DNA of 64,000 nucleotides from HGM12998 sp900756495. GTDB taxonomy: Bacteria > Bacillota > Clostridia > Oscillospirales > Oscillospiraceae. Positions 52,974-61,717 of the stretch are shown piece after piece. A program made the translations under genes and the position numbers. The notes under the pieces are model-generated. The model ran no database searches. It saw nothing but the letters and a program-made list of their open reading frames with translations, and was not told the DNA's origin. Numbering within the stretch: position 1 is the stretch's first letter; the number at the start of each line of letters is the position of its first letter. The stretch is from the NCBI GenBank assembly GCA_958477305.1, contig CAUEFI010000013.1, positions 23,319 to 87,318 on the forward strand, written 5' to 3'.

Positions 52974-53954
52974 TTAATCTGAATCGGTTAAATCCCGCTG
53001 TATGCCCGCCGTTACCTGATATACGTCGGACAGAGTACTGATTTGACTGATTTTTGCTTTATAGTATCCGGCGTGCGGTACGCCCTTGAGATACCAGGCG
53101 TACTGCTTTCTGGCCTCCAGACAGGCGATATGCTCCCCCTTGTTTTGGGCCGCCAGCTCAAATTGGCGTACCGCCAGGTCACACCGTTGGGCCAGCGGCG
53201 GGCGGAGCGGCTCCTCACGGCCCTCCAAAGCGGCCTGTGCCTGCTGAAAGATCCAGGGGTTTCCAAAACAGCCGCGCCCAATCATAACCATATCCGCTCC
53301 GGTTACTTTCAGAATCCGCACGGCATCCCGGCCGGAAAAGACGTCCCCGTTGGCGATAACTGGAATGGATACGGCCTCCTTTACCGCACGGATCCAGTCC
53401 CAGTTGGCCTCGCCGCTGTACATCTGGGCACGGGTGCGTCCGTGGACGGTGACGGCCGCCGCCCCTGCCGCCTCCATTGCCTTTGCAAATTCTACGCAAT
53501 TGATGGAGCCCTTGTCCCAGCCCAGGCGAAATTTTACGGTGACAGGCGAACCGCCGGCCCCGCGTATGACCGCCTCGGCCACCTTTACGGCCAGAGCGGG
53601 ATTGCGCATCAGGCCGGAGCCGTCTCCGCTCTGCGCGACTTTGGGCACGGGGCAGCCCATGTTGATATCGATGATGCCGGCGCCTGACCGCGCCAGGGCG
53701 ATGGCGGCGCCCTCCTCCATACAGGGTGGGTCGCTGCCAAAAATCTGGACGGCGGCGGGATGCTCATGCACGCCCAGCTGAAGCAGAGGGATGGATTTCT
53801 TATCCTGGTAGCAGAGGGCCTTGGCGCTCACCATCTCGGTAATGGTGTATCCCGCGCCCAGCTCCCGGCAGATGGTGCGGAAAGCCAGATCGGTCACCCC
53901 TGCCATAGGGGCCAGGGCCAGCTTTGAGTGGATCGTCACGTTGCCGATGTTCAC
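52974..53954 (-). CDS. dusB: tRNA-dihydrouridine synthase DusB
   Basis: The protein (about 326 residues) is an FMN-dependent Dus enzyme that reduces uridines in tRNA. It has LALAPMAGVTDLAFRTICRELG, VQIFGSDP, IDINMGCPVPKV with the catalytic Cys, SGLMRNPALA, VTVKFRLGWD, HGRTRAQMYSG, VIANGDVFSG and MIGRGCFGNPWIF. The likely start is the GTG at 53954 preceded by GAGGTAA; twelve further in-frame upstream codons do not match the family. It is upstream of the sigma gene on the same strand and may share its transcript. Confidence 0.95.
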   Translation of the reverse strand: MNIGNVTIHSKLALAPMAGVTDLAFRTICRELGAGYTITEMVSAKALCYQDKKSIPLLQLGVHEHPAAVQIFGSDPPCMEEGAAIALARSGAGIIDINMGCPVPKVAQSGDGSGLMRNPALAVKVAEAVIRGAGGSPVTVKFRLGWDKGSINCVEFAKAMEAAGAAAVTVHGRTRAQMYSGEANWDWIRAVKEAVSIPVIANGDVFSGRDAVRILKVTGADMVMIGRGCFGNPWIFQQAQAALEGREEPLRPPLAQRCDLAVRQFELAAQNKGEHIACLEARKQYAWYLKGVPHAGYYKAKISQISTLSDVYQVTAGIQRDLTDSD

Positions 53955-54181
53955 GGTATTACCTCGTCGCTTTGATTTTGCCGTCACCACGGAAATAGGG
54001 AAGGCTGCTGCGGCACAACAGAGGGGTTGCCGGCAACGGTTCCCCTGGGGATAGGTAATCGAACGGGCGGTCCGGCATCAAGAGCCGCGTTGCGGCCATT
54101 GTACCATAAAGGACACGGTTCGGCAAGGTATGTTTGGAGAGATCCAAGGGAATACTGGGGTGGAAAAGGAGGGAAAACACA

Positions 54182-54349
54182 ATGGATATGGGCAAATATA
54201 TCTGCGACGTGTGCGGCTATATCTATGATCCTGAAGCAGGAGATCCCGACAACGGTATTGACCCCGGTACCCCCTTTGCCGAGCTGCCCGAGGACTGGGT
54301 ATGTCCCCTGTGCGGGCTGGGGAAGGATGTTTTTTCGCGGACAGAATAG
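54182..54349 (+). CDS. Rubredoxin
   Basis: The 55-residue protein is a complete rubredoxin: KYICDVCGYIYDPEAGDPDNGI then WVCPLCGLGKDVF, giving the two CxxC pairs that bind one iron. It transfers electrons in anaerobic oxygen or peroxide detoxification and other redox chains. The ATG at 54182 follows AAGGAGGG. It is a single-gene unit with its own terminator and no obvious redox partner adjacent. Confidence 0.97.
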   Translation: MDMGKYICDVCGYIYDPEAGDPDNGIDPGTPFAELPEDWVCPLCGLGKDVFSRTE

Positions 54350-54356
54350 AGAAAAA

Positions 54357-54392
54357 AGGGCGGCGCGGTCCTTCCGGGGACCGCGCCGCCCT
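54357..54392 (+). terminator. Terminator of the rubredoxin gene
   Basis: A perfect 15-bp GC-rich stem (54357-54371 with 54378-54392), followed by GTGTCTGTTTTC. It starts eight bases after the stop. The next 259 bases to SpoIIE show no gene; the SpoIIE promoter must lie there but I cannot define it. Confidence 0.82.
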
Positions 54393-54651
54393 GTGTCTGT
54401 TTTCTTCATTGGGGCAACTTGAAAGGCGGTATCTGGCGGCAGGTGGACGCAATATACAGTGGGGAAGGAGAACGGACTGCCGTCGATATGGGAAAACAAG
54501 GGCTATACGGGTTAACAGATCCGCGCGATTTTTTGTGTATTTTGAGATCTCCTTAATGCGACCATATTTTTCCAAATGCTGAATTATACTATTCATTGAA
54601 ACCAATCCGCCGGGGGACAAGCCCGGGGAGCATAGAGGAGACGTGAATCGC

Positions 54652-57003
54652 ATGGCAGCCAAAGAAAAATTGAAATTTCGCGCGGCCCGGGCGGGAGAAG
54701 AGATGCGCCGGACAGGAAAGCTGGTGCTTCGGGCCCCGGTATTGGTGCGCGCCGCCGAATGCGTGATGCGTTTGATGCTGGGGGCGCTGCTGGCAGGGGC
54801 TGAGGTTTTCGGCGGATACGCCCCATTTGGAATAGGAATGGTGGCCTGTTCCGGTTCGGGCTTGGACGGCTTTTGCGCGCTGATTGGCGCCTGCTTCGGC
54901 TATCTGTCCTTCCAGGGGTTTGCGGCAGGGCTGCGCTATGTAGCGGCCTCTATCCTGGTCTTCTCTATCTCGTTTGCCTTTTTTGACCTGCGCCTCTACC
55001 GAAGGGGATGGTTTATGCCTGCGGCAGCAGCGTGTATGAATGCCATCACCGGCTTTGTGTACTTATCCGATCGGGGCTGGACCCCATCCGGCCTGATTTT
55101 TTTCGGAACGGAAGTGCTGCTTGCCGGGGCCTCTGCCTACTTTTACCGCATCGCGTTCTCGCCCTGGACGGAAAAGCGGGAGGAGGAGGGCCTTACCGCG
55201 AGACAGACTGTAAGCCTGCTGATTCTGGTGGGAACACTCCTCATTACCCTGTCCAAGATTACGATCTTTGGAGATATTTCGGTAGGCCGTGCCGCCGCCG
55301 CAGTGGCAGTGATGGCGGTGGCCTACAAGGCGGGCATGGGACCTGGCGCTGCTGTCGGCGTGGCTGCGGGAGTAGGTATGGATTTGGCTGCCGGAGGGGC
55401 ACCCTTTTACTCGATGGCCTATGCCTTTGCCGGAGTTATGGCAGGCGTCTTTCACCGGCAGGGACGTCTGGCCGCCGCTGTGACCTATGTCCTCTCGAAC
55501 GCCCTGGCGGTACTGTGGACATGGAACAGCGGAGCAAGAGTGTCGTCTCTGTATGAGGTCTTCATTGCCTCGGTGGCTTTTATGCTGATCCCGGATCGCA
55601 TTTTACGGCGGGCCGGAGCCTATCTCTCCGAAGAGCCGAAGCGGGAGACCAGAGAGCGGGCGCAGCAGTATGTGAAAGGGCGCATGGAGGCCGCTGCTGA
55701 GGCGTTCCGGGCGCTCCACGAATCCCTGCGGGGGGCTTTTGGCACGCCTGCCCCCAACGATAACGACGCTGCTACCGTGTTCGATCGGGCGGCGGGAAGG
55801 GTGTGCCGCCGCTGTCCTCTGCAGTCGGCGTGTTGGCAGCGGGACTACGTATCGACCTATAACGCCCTGAATGACGCACTCCCCGCTATGCTGGAGCGGG
55901 GGAGAGGCGAGGGGGCCGATTTTCCCGCCTGGTTCTCCAATAAGTGTATGAAATTTCCGGAGTTTCTCTCGGCCAGCAATGAGGAACTCTCCGGGCTTCT
56001 CTACCGCCGTCAGTACCGGGCCCGCCTACAGGAGAGCCGCTCGGCGGTATGCCGCCAGTATGGAACATTAGCCGAGACACTGAGCACTGCCGCCTGTGAG
56101 CTGGGGGCGGATCTCTCCCCGGATCCGGTACGGGAAAAGCGGCTGCGGCAGCATCTGCTGGCTCAGGGGATTGAGGGGGCGGTCAGCGCCTATTACGACG
56201 AGGCGGGTCATCTGCGGGTGGAGATTACCGGAGGAAATGTAAAAGCCCTGCGGGAAGATGAGGCGGTGGAGCGGTTGTCCGCCGCCGCAGGAATTTCCCT
56301 CCGGCTGGCTGGGGAGGAAGACAAACCCCGGAGGGACAAGCTGGTGCTGGTGCAGAGGGAACCCCTGATGGCGGTAGCGGGCGTGGCCGCCCGGAGAAAG
56401 GATGGGGAAACGGTTTCCGGAGATACAGGAGCGTGGTTCAAGCATGATGACGGTGCGCTGTATGTCCTGCTGTGCGATGGCATGGGCAGCGGACCGGCAG
56501 CCGGGCGGGAGAGCAGCCTGGCCGTGCGCTTATTGGAGCAGTTCTTGCGCGCCGGGACCTCTCCTGAACGGGCACTCAAGACGGTAGCTTCCGCTCTGGG
56601 CCTGCGGGGAGAGGAGGATGGGGGATTTACCACAGTGGATTTACTTCGACTGGACCTCTTTACCGGTGAGGCCGGGATTTATAAATATGGCGCGGCTCCA
56701 ACCTATATCCGCAAAGGGCGGCAGGTAACACGGGTCACAGGAGCCACACTGCCCGCGGGACTGTCCGGCGAGCCCGGAGAACCCGATGTAACCAGAATCA
56801 TACTGGAAGCAGGGGACTGTGTACTTCTGGTCAGCGACGGTGTAGCGGGGGGGGATTCCGATCTCTGGGTAAGGGAGCGCCTTGGAGCCTTTGAGGGGGA
56901 CAGCCCTAAGGATTTGGCCTGTGCCCTCATTGAGGAGAGCGGGGCGCACGGCGGTGCCACTGACGACAGAACAGCGCTGGTACTCAAGGTCGGCAAACGG
57001 TGA
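54652..57003 (+). CDS. spoIIE: Stage II sporulation protein E (SpoIIE), PP2C phosphatase
   Basis: The 783-residue protein has about ten membrane segments in its first 320 residues, a central region with a Cys-rich patch (CRRCPLQSACW), and a C-terminal PP2C domain. That domain shows KDGETVSGDTGAWF, LLCDGMGSGPAAG, the EEDGGFTTVDLLRLDL strand and SDGVAGG with metal-binding Asp residues, then GATDDRTALVLKV. SpoIIE dephosphorylates SpoIIAA to release sigma-F in the forespore. The ATG at 54652 was chosen over a GTG at 54643 that sits too close to GAGGAG. Its presence indicates an endospore former. Confidence 0.95.
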   Translation: MAAKEKLKFRAARAGEEMRRTGKLVLRAPVLVRAAECVMRLMLGALLAGAEVFGGYAPFGIGMVACSGSGLDGFCALIGACFGYLSFQGFAAGLRYVAASILVFSISFAFFDLRLYRRGWFMPAAAACMNAITGFVYLSDRGWTPSGLIFFGTEVLLAGASAYFYRIAFSPWTEKREEEGLTARQTVSLLILVGTLLITLSKITIFGDISVGRAAAAVAVMAVAYKAGMGPGAAVGVAAGVGMDLAAGGAPFYSMAYAFAGVMAGVFHRQGRLAAAVTYVLSNALAVLWTWNSGARVSSLYEVFIASVAFMLIPDRILRRAGAYLSEEPKRETRERAQQYVKGRMEAAAEAFRALHESLRGAFGTPAPNDNDAATVFDRAAGRVCRRCPLQSACWQRDYVSTYNALNDALPAMLERGRGEGADFPAWFSNKCMKFPEFLSASNEELSGLLYRRQYRARLQESRSAVCRQYGTLAETLSTAACELGADLSPDPVREKRLRQHLLAQGIEGAVSAYYDEAGHLRVEITGGNVKALREDEAVERLSAAAGISLRLAGEEDKPRRDKLVLVQREPLMAVAGVAARRKDGETVSGDTGAWFKHDDGALYVLLCDGMGSGPAAGRESSLAVRLLEQFLRAGTSPERALKTVASALGLRGEEDGGFTTVDLLRLDLFTGEAGIYKYGAAPTYIRKGRQVTRVTGATLPAGLSGEPGEPDVTRIILEAGDCVLLVSDGVAGGDSDLWVRERLGAFEGDSPKDLACALIEESGAHGGATDDRTALVLKVGKR

Positions 57004-57141
57004 GACATTTTGGCTGAACGCTGCTTCTTGGCCCAATAGCTAAGCTGAATATAATATGCCGGGATTCAGGCGGAACATATGATGTATGTCTGAAGATTTT
57101 GGAGAAGAAGACTTTTGACAAAAGCCGGCCAGACCTGATTG

Positions 57142-57180
57142 AAAGACCGCCCCGCGGAACATATCCGCGGGGCGGTCTTT
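57142..57180. terminator. Bidirectional terminator between spoIIE and the SpoIIQ-like gene
   Basis: A perfect 17-bp stem (57142-57158 with 57164-57180) starts with AAA and ends with TTT, located between two convergent genes. Confidence 0.88.
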
Positions 57181-57199
57181 CATCGTCAGTGATATTGCG

Positions 57200-57952
57200 C
57201 TAGTAAAGCTGAGGCAGATACTCCATGGGATCCACAGCCACCCCGTCTTCAGTCATTCCAAAGTGGAGATGGCTGGGAAGGGCGCTTTCAGCGATGGCGG
57301 TCTGCCCTACCGCACCGATGATGTCGCCTGTGGTTACCACATCTCCGACCTCCACGGTGGGGACGGCTGCCAAATTGGCATAGGAACTGACCAGGCCATT
57401 GCCGTGATCGATCACCACAACAGTCCCCATCAGGTCGTCCTGATCCACAGCGGTCACCGTGCCGCCGGCGGCAGCAAGGACCTGTGCGCCGAGGTTGGCG
57501 GCAATATCCAGACCGGCATGCGTGCGCCAATCTCCCATGGTTTGATCATAGGCCAGAGCCTCCATGGTGTATCCGGTGAGAATTTCACCCCGCACAGGCC
57601 AGGTAAACACCGTGGAGGTAGTTACAGGGGTGGGAGAGGGGGCGGGGCTCGGCGTCTCCACCGCTGCGGCCGGGGCCGTGGGGGTGGGAGTGGCCGCAGG
57701 GGTAGGCCTGGGCGTATGGGAGGGGACCGCTGGAGCTACCGGTTGGACAGCGGCGTCTTCCGCAGGGGAAGGGGAGGGGGTGACTGTCACCTGGGCATGA
57801 CCTGCCACGGGTGTGCCGGGCTCATCCGGCTGCATGGTGGTAAAGAGATAATAGCCCGAAATTCCAATTGCGGCGACGCAGAGGAACAGGACTATGTAGA
57901 AGCCCTTTCCCGCCAGAAAGTCGCCGATGCGATGTTTCATTGACTTTTTCAT
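57200..57952 (-). CDS. SpoIIQ-like membrane-anchored M23 (LytM) peptidase
   Basis: The protein of about 250 residues has a short cytoplasmic N-terminus, a membrane helix (GFYIVLFLCVAAIGISGYYLF), a Pro/Thr/Ala-rich spacer of about 80 residues and a LytM domain. The metal ligands appear intact: THAGLDIAA (His-x3-Asp) and SHLHFGM (His-x-His). SpoIIQ spans the space between forespore and mother cell with SpoIIIAH. In Bacillus subtilis it has lost zinc, whereas clostridial forms keep it. The ATG at 57952 is chosen; its ribosome site spacing is long. It lies next to spoIIE, supporting a sporulation role. Confidence 0.82.
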   Translation of the reverse strand: MKKSMKHRIGDFLAGKGFYIVLFLCVAAIGISGYYLFTTMQPDEPGTPVAGHAQVTVTPSPSPAEDAAVQPVAPAVPSHTPRPTPAATPTPTAPAAAVETPSPAPSPTPVTTSTVFTWPVRGEILTGYTMEALAYDQTMGDWRTHAGLDIAANLGAQVLAAAGGTVTAVDQDDLMGTVVVIDHGNGLVSSYANLAAVPTVEVGDVVTTGDIIGAVGQTAIAESALPSHLHFGMTEDGVAVDPMEYLPQLY

Positions 57953-58045
57953 TGTTCCGTATAGCACCTCCGAGGCTATTTTGGACAGCCCCGGGGATGG
58001 TTATACATGGAAGATAAAAATTTTCTCTCAGCCAACCGCGCCAGC

Positions 58046-58375
58046 CTATTTTTTTCGGTGCTGGAGCAGTGTTTTTAAAAGAAGGACGCACAGCTCTCTC
58101 TCGTCCTCTGGAAGGCGGCGGAACAGCTGCAGGAGTTCGCACTCCAAAGGAGTCTCCGCCCCGGCCCTATCGAGCGGCTCCAAACCCAGCATCTTGTCCG
58201 CCGATACATCATACAGACGAAGCAGAACAGTGAGCGTTTGCAGGTCAGGCTCAGAAATGCCGTTTTCATACCCTGACAACGTCTTGTTGTTGATGCCGGT
58301 TTGCCGCATGACCTGCAGCTGCGTCAGGCCGCGCTTCTCCCTGGCTAAACGCAGCAAAAAGCCAAAATCATTCAT
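58046..58375 (-). CDS. XRE-family helix-turn-helix regulator
   Basis: The 109-residue protein has an N-terminal Cro/C1-type HTH (LLRLAREKRGLTQLQVMRQTGINNKTLSGYENGIS, then LTVLLRLYDVSADKML) and a short Leu-rich helical C-terminus that probably dimerises. AAGGAGGG precedes the ATG at 58375. The upstream region contains TCTTA-N5-TAAGA and TCTTAA-TT-TTAAGA repeats that could be its operators. It appears to be chromosomal, just outside the mobile element. Confidence 0.88.
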   Translation of the reverse strand: MNDFGFLLRLAREKRGLTQLQVMRQTGINNKTLSGYENGISEPDLQTLTVLLRLYDVSADKMLGLEPLDRAGAETPLECELLQLFRRLPEDERELCVLLLKTLLQHRKK

Positions 58376-58461
58376 GCAGCCTGTCCCTCCTTGCCTAGCT
58401 ACATTATTGTAGTTTAGAATTGAGAAACAGGGGTATTTTTCCTTATAATTAAGAAAAATAA

Positions 58462-58528
58462 TTGACTTCTTAAAAAATAAGAATTATGATAGAGTGCAGG
58501 TGTCCTTCAAACAGTCTTAATTTTAAGA
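58462..58528 (+). promoter_or_regulatory. Outward-facing promoter with inverted-repeat operators
   Basis: On the plus strand TTGACT (58462-58467) and TATGAT (58485-58490) are 17 bases apart. TCTTA-N5-TAAGA (58468-58482) lies between the boxes and TCTTAA-TT-TTAAGA (58515-58528) lies downstream. The promoter points into the integrase region, where no plus-strand gene exists for over 2 kb. Confidence 0.65.
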
Positions 58529-58628
58529 AAAGATTAAAAAAGATTTATTGCGGCTCTAGGGATTGAGGGCGATTTTGTAACTAACGTGTCACTAACCCGC
58601 ACTAACGCCTGATTATTGTACATTACGC

Positions 58629-59696
58629 TCAAGCGATTTTTCGGACTGCGTTGACGAGCAAATTGATAGTAGCATGGGTATAGCTGTCAGTAATGTTGGA
58701 CTTGGTAGAATGCCCCATGAGCCACTTGCGGGTAAGCTCATCCACGCCAGCCGCATGAAGCCGCGTGGCAAAGGTGTGCCGGCACCAATGCGGAGTAGCG
58801 TCCGGTTCTCCGAGCGCTTCTGCAATGGCTGGAAAAGCATTTACTCGATACCACCACGCCGCAACGGGCGCCCCGTCATGCGTAATGATCGTATCCCCGT
58901 TTAAATTCAGATATGCTTTGAGGTATTGCGCCACCTTTGGATGCACGGGAACAATCCTGTCCTTCCCCGCGTGTGTCTTCTTCCCGCCCTGCAGGTATCC
59001 GCCATCCTCCGGGTGATAGGCGAACCGTGTGAGCTCCAAAAACTCAGAGACACGAAAACCCGTATAACAGAGCATCAGGGCTGTGTCGGCCCACGGGAAG
59101 CCGCTGGCGGCCATCTGCTCCAGCTTCTTCATCTGGAGATCAGTAAAGGCCCCCTTTTTCTTTTTGGCATCCACAGATGGGATATCCAGATACTTCGAAT
59201 AGTCCTTGCCCACAATGTCCCGCTCCATGGAATAGGAGTATAGGGCCCGAATCAGGATAGCGTCGTTATTGATCAGGCTCTGGGACAGGCCCTTGTCTTC
59301 GTCTTCGTCTAAGATGCTTTGCCACTCATCCAGAATTACATCCCGCATTTTTCGGTCGGCAAACCGGGATACCCTCTTATTCCAGGCCGCCTTATGGCTG
59401 CGGATAGAAGCCGTGCTTCCCTGTTTCTCCAACCTCGCGTACTCTCGCGCCGACCACCCATCGTAGACCATTCCGACCGTCATAGACATCATGCCAGCCG
59501 CAACGGCTGTGCCGCTCCTCTTCTTGGCGTTGTAATCGTCCAGCGCCTCCTGTGCGTCCCTTGCGCTGGAGAAGTAACCCAGCGTCTGCTGCACCACATA
59601 GCCGCGCCGGTCCCTGTCCGGGATTCTCACCCAATACGGTTTCCTGCGGGCCCCGCTCAATTTCACAATTGTACCTGTCCCATTGGCGCGCTTCAT
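58629..59696 (-). CDS. int: Tyrosine-type site-specific integrase
   Basis: The 355-residue recombinase has an N-terminal DNA-binding part (GYFSSARDAQEALDDYNAKK), a SAM-like core-binding domain, and the catalytic residues. They are Arg in LCYTGFRVSEFLEL, a Lys in the GGKKTHAGKDR beta-hairpin, His-x-x-Arg in TPHWCRHTFATRLH, His in LMGHSTKSN, and the Tyr nucleophile in ITDSYTHA. AAGGAGGG precedes the ATG at 59696. Its orientation toward the chromosome edge is usual for integrases next to the attachment site. Confidence 0.95.
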   Translation of the reverse strand: MKRANGTGTIVKLSGARRKPYWVRIPDRDRRGYVVQQTLGYFSSARDAQEALDDYNAKKRSGTAVAAGMMSMTVGMVYDGWSAREYARLEKQGSTASIRSHKAAWNKRVSRFADRKMRDVILDEWQSILDEDEDKGLSQSLINNDAILIRALYSYSMERDIVGKDYSKYLDIPSVDAKKKKGAFTDLQMKKLEQMAASGFPWADTALMLCYTGFRVSEFLELTRFAYHPEDGGYLQGGKKTHAGKDRIVPVHPKVAQYLKAYLNLNGDTIITHDGAPVAAWWYRVNAFPAIAEALGEPDATPHWCRHTFATRLHAAGVDELTRKWLMGHSTKSNITDSYTHATINLLVNAVRKIA

Positions 59697-59826
59697 TTGA
59701 GATTCCCTCCTTGCAATTTCGCGCCCGGTCGGTTACAATAAAAGGGCGCAATGACTCCTTTCGTGACTGCTTGGGGTTTTGTGCATTTGCCGCTCTCGGT
59801 GTGACAGCACCGGGGGCGGTTTTTAT

Positions 59827-60726
59827 TCATTGCAATACGCCGGTACAGCGGGTAAGCTCGAGGTATTCTCCACTTAGAACAGTAACGTAAGTCGTTGTTG
59901 AAAAATTATCATTTGCAATAATTGCGCCCATTTCACCGGAGGCGTCGCTGAGCCTAGCCCAATAGCCGCCATAATTACTTGTACAGGTCAATTTATAGGT
60001 TCCAGCAGGGATGTCGGTACCGACCTTATACGTTCCATCGGTAATGGTTGTTTTGCTGGTTGAAGTCTGCGGTTCTTTCATAAATACGGTTATAACTAAG
60101 CATTCCTCGGAAAACCCTGTTGCTGGGCTCTCAGCCGAAATAAAGAGGCCCTGTCCATTGTTATAATTATGTAAAAAAAGATCACCAGCTTCAGCGGCCT
60201 TTTCGTTTATTTCAAACCCGGCTGAAACAAGCAGAGCAATGTAATCATCCAAATATGTGTCACTATCATCATTAGGAAGCGCAGGGAGAACAGAAGCAGA
60301 GTACTGGTAGAACCCTCCATTACCATCTGGTGATTGATATTCTTTAGTATACTGGCCGGTTATGATATTTTCCAGCATGGGAATGGTGCTTCCTGGATAG
60401 TATCTCATTACAGGCGATTGAGCGGACTGCCCGCCGGTAGTAAGCTGCACAGTCTGAGTTCCTTGATCCCAGGTAACACCAAGGCCAAGTGCGCTTGCAA
60501 TACCGCGAACGGGCAAATAAGTGGTTCCATTAATTGCGAATGGTTCAACAGTTTTCCCGTTGGCATCTGTTGGTGTGATCGCCTTTCCATCCAGGGTAAT
60601 CTTGATGCCTGAGTAGTCTAATGTTGCTTGTTTTTGATAGCTAGTGGCAAATGCCGTACCGATAAGGCCGATCAGTAGCGCCATAGCTAACATGCCAGAC
60701 ACGAACCCTTTCCATTGATTCCTCAA
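59827..60726 (-). CDS. Secreted protein with copper-amine-oxidase-N/stalk domain
   Basis: The protein (about 299 residues) has a signal peptide (GFVSGMLAMALLIGLIGTAFA). A stalk-like copper amine oxidase N-terminal domain follows (IKITLDGKAITPTDANGK and FAINGTTYLPVRGIASALGLGVTWD). A C-terminal beta-rich part contains GTYKVGTDIPAGTYKLTC. The stalk domain is a common surface module in Firmicutes and is not itself an oxidase. The start is a TTG at 60726 after AGAGGTG; the open frame extends far upstream without homologous sequence. It looks like cargo of the mobile element. Function unknown. Confidence 0.75.
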   Translation of the reverse strand: MRNQWKGFVSGMLAMALLIGLIGTAFATSYQKQATLDYSGIKITLDGKAITPTDANGKTVEPFAINGTTYLPVRGIASALGLGVTWDQGTQTVQLTTGGQSAQSPVMRYYPGSTIPMLENIITGQYTKEYQSPDGNGGFYQYSASVLPALPNDDSDTYLDDYIALLVSAGFEINEKAAEAGDLFLHNYNNGQGLFISAESPATGFSEECLVITVFMKEPQTSTSKTTITDGTYKVGTDIPAGTYKLTCTSNYGGYWARLSDASGEMGAIIANDNFSTTTYVTVLSGEYLELTRCTGVLQ

Positions 60727-60823
60727 GACAAACACCTCTCTCTTTATTTTTGCCGCTCTCCAGCGGTTAGAATACAATAATCCTGGACACCCTACCAGCA
60801 CAAACTGGTGGAGGTGCTTTTTT

Positions 60824-61021
60824 GTGGTCGAAAACCGAATCAAAGAATATCGGGAAGCCCTTGGCTGGAGCCAGGAGCAGCTTGCCCGCAAAAGCGGCGT
60901 TAGCCGTAGTGCGGTTAGTGAAGCTGAAAGTGGAGCGCATGTACCTACATTGGAGGCTGCGCTGCGACTTTCAGATGCTCTTGGGGTATCTATGGATAAG
61001 CTCTTTATTTTGGTAAAGTAA
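60824..61021 (+). CDS. Small XRE-family helix-turn-helix regulator
   Basis: The 65-residue protein is almost entirely one Cro/C1-type HTH: IKEYREALGWSQEQLARKSGVSRSAVSEAE followed by LEAALRLSDALGVSMDKLF. It starts at a GTG at 60824, seven bases after GGAGGTG, and is divergent from the stalk-domain gene. It resembles the short regulators that YgzD/YozG-type loci encode. It likely controls itself or the neighbouring cargo gene. A 14-bp palindrome GTCGACATGTCGAC at 61030-61043 just behind it may be an operator. Confidence 0.88.
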   Translation: MVENRIKEYREALGWSQEQLARKSGVSRSAVSEAESGAHVPTLEAALRLSDALGVSMDKLFILVK

Positions 61022-61029
61022 AAAAGCCG

Positions 61030-61043
61030 TCGACATGTCGACA
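61030..61043. repeat. Perfect 14-bp palindrome behind the small XRE gene
   Basis: GTCGACATGTCGAC is its own reverse complement. Related TTCGACAGTATTCGAT-like half-sites follow within 25 bases. It could be a binding site for the adjacent regulator; no function is proven. Confidence 0.6.
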
Positions 61044-61223
61044 TACCGTCACAGTTCGACAGTATTCGATAAAGTACGAGATAGATACTGGGATAAAAGT
61101 CCTTTTTATAGGACTGCCAGAAAACGGAGCCATTTTTATTCTTGCAATAAAGTGGGGGTGATGGTATTATAAACAACACAAGAACAGATGTTCGATTATC
61201 GAGAAAGGATAGGAGGGGCAATC

Positions 61224-61436
61224 ATGGCGGAGTGTATAAAACAAACAGAAGAATCAAAAATGGAGGGGTTGCTCCGGGAGGGGGTACATAGTAATGATAT
61301 TGAAAAAAACTTATTAGAACAGTTTCAAGAATTACATATAATAGAAAAGAAAAATATTATTGCTGCTCTCTTAATGTTTTTATCTGCGCAAGAAGAAGAC
61401 GCTTTTGATCGTCTGTTAACTCGCGAGCAAGATTAA
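61224..61436 (+). CDS. Small acidic helical protein of the mobile element
   Basis: The 70-residue protein starts at an ATG at 61224, seven bases after AGGAGGGG. It is strongly charged and helical (IKQTEESKMEGLLREGVHS, then LLEQFQELHIIEKKNIIAALL) with no recognised domain. Its last 80 bases overlap the end of the convergent repressor gene, so the two are antisense to each other. Function unknown. Confidence 0.6.
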   Translation: MAECIKQTEESKMEGLLREGVHSNDIEKNLLEQFQELHIIEKKNIIAALLMFLSAQEEDAFDRLLTREQD

Positions 61437-61692
61437 TGAGCTGGGTGTCAAGCATATCCATGGGCTTATCCTCAGAATTGAGGGTAGGCCCATTTTTTTC
61501 GCCGTTAAGACGTTCCAGAGAGACATTTAATCCGCGTTGCATCTTAAAAGCAACTTCAAGCGTTACATTTTTTGCTTTCCTATCAATAATAGATCTTACC
61601 GTAGAATCAGACAGGCCGCAAGCCCTTGCAACATCCGGTATGCCCATATTTTTTTCGAGCATTATGTCCTGCAGTATTTTATAGAACTCCAT
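61357..61692 (-). CDS. Phage-like XRE repressor
   Basis: The protein of about 111 residues has an N-terminal HTH (FYKILQDIMLEKNMGIPDVARACGLSDSTVRSIIDRKAKNVTLEVAFKM) and a helical tail (INLARELTDDQKRLLLAQIKTL) typical of element repressors. The ATG at 61692 follows TAGGAGTG. Its own promoter and the divergent one for the gene at 61847 share a region with three copies of a CACGCATTGCGTG operator, so it is the probable immunity repressor. Confidence 0.85.
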   Translation of the reverse strand: MEFYKILQDIMLEKNMGIPDVARACGLSDSTVRSIIDRKAKNVTLEVAFKMQRGLNVSLERLNGEKNGPTLNSEDKPMDMLDTQLINLARELTDDQKRLLLAQIKTLREQQ

Positions 61693-61717
61693 AATGTTCA
61701 CTCCTATCTGTGATTGC

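Noticed and set aside
59789..59826. Plus-strand terminator-like hairpin followed by TTTTT
   Set aside because: The stem is imperfect and no plus-strand gene ends here; it may be the complement of structure upstream of the integrase, so it was not listed.
60727..61221. N-terminal extension of the stalk-domain frame up to 61221
   Set aside because: The extra 165 codons precede a clean signal peptide, have no homology pattern, and overlap the convincing XRE gene on the other strand; the TTG at 60726 has its own ribosome site.
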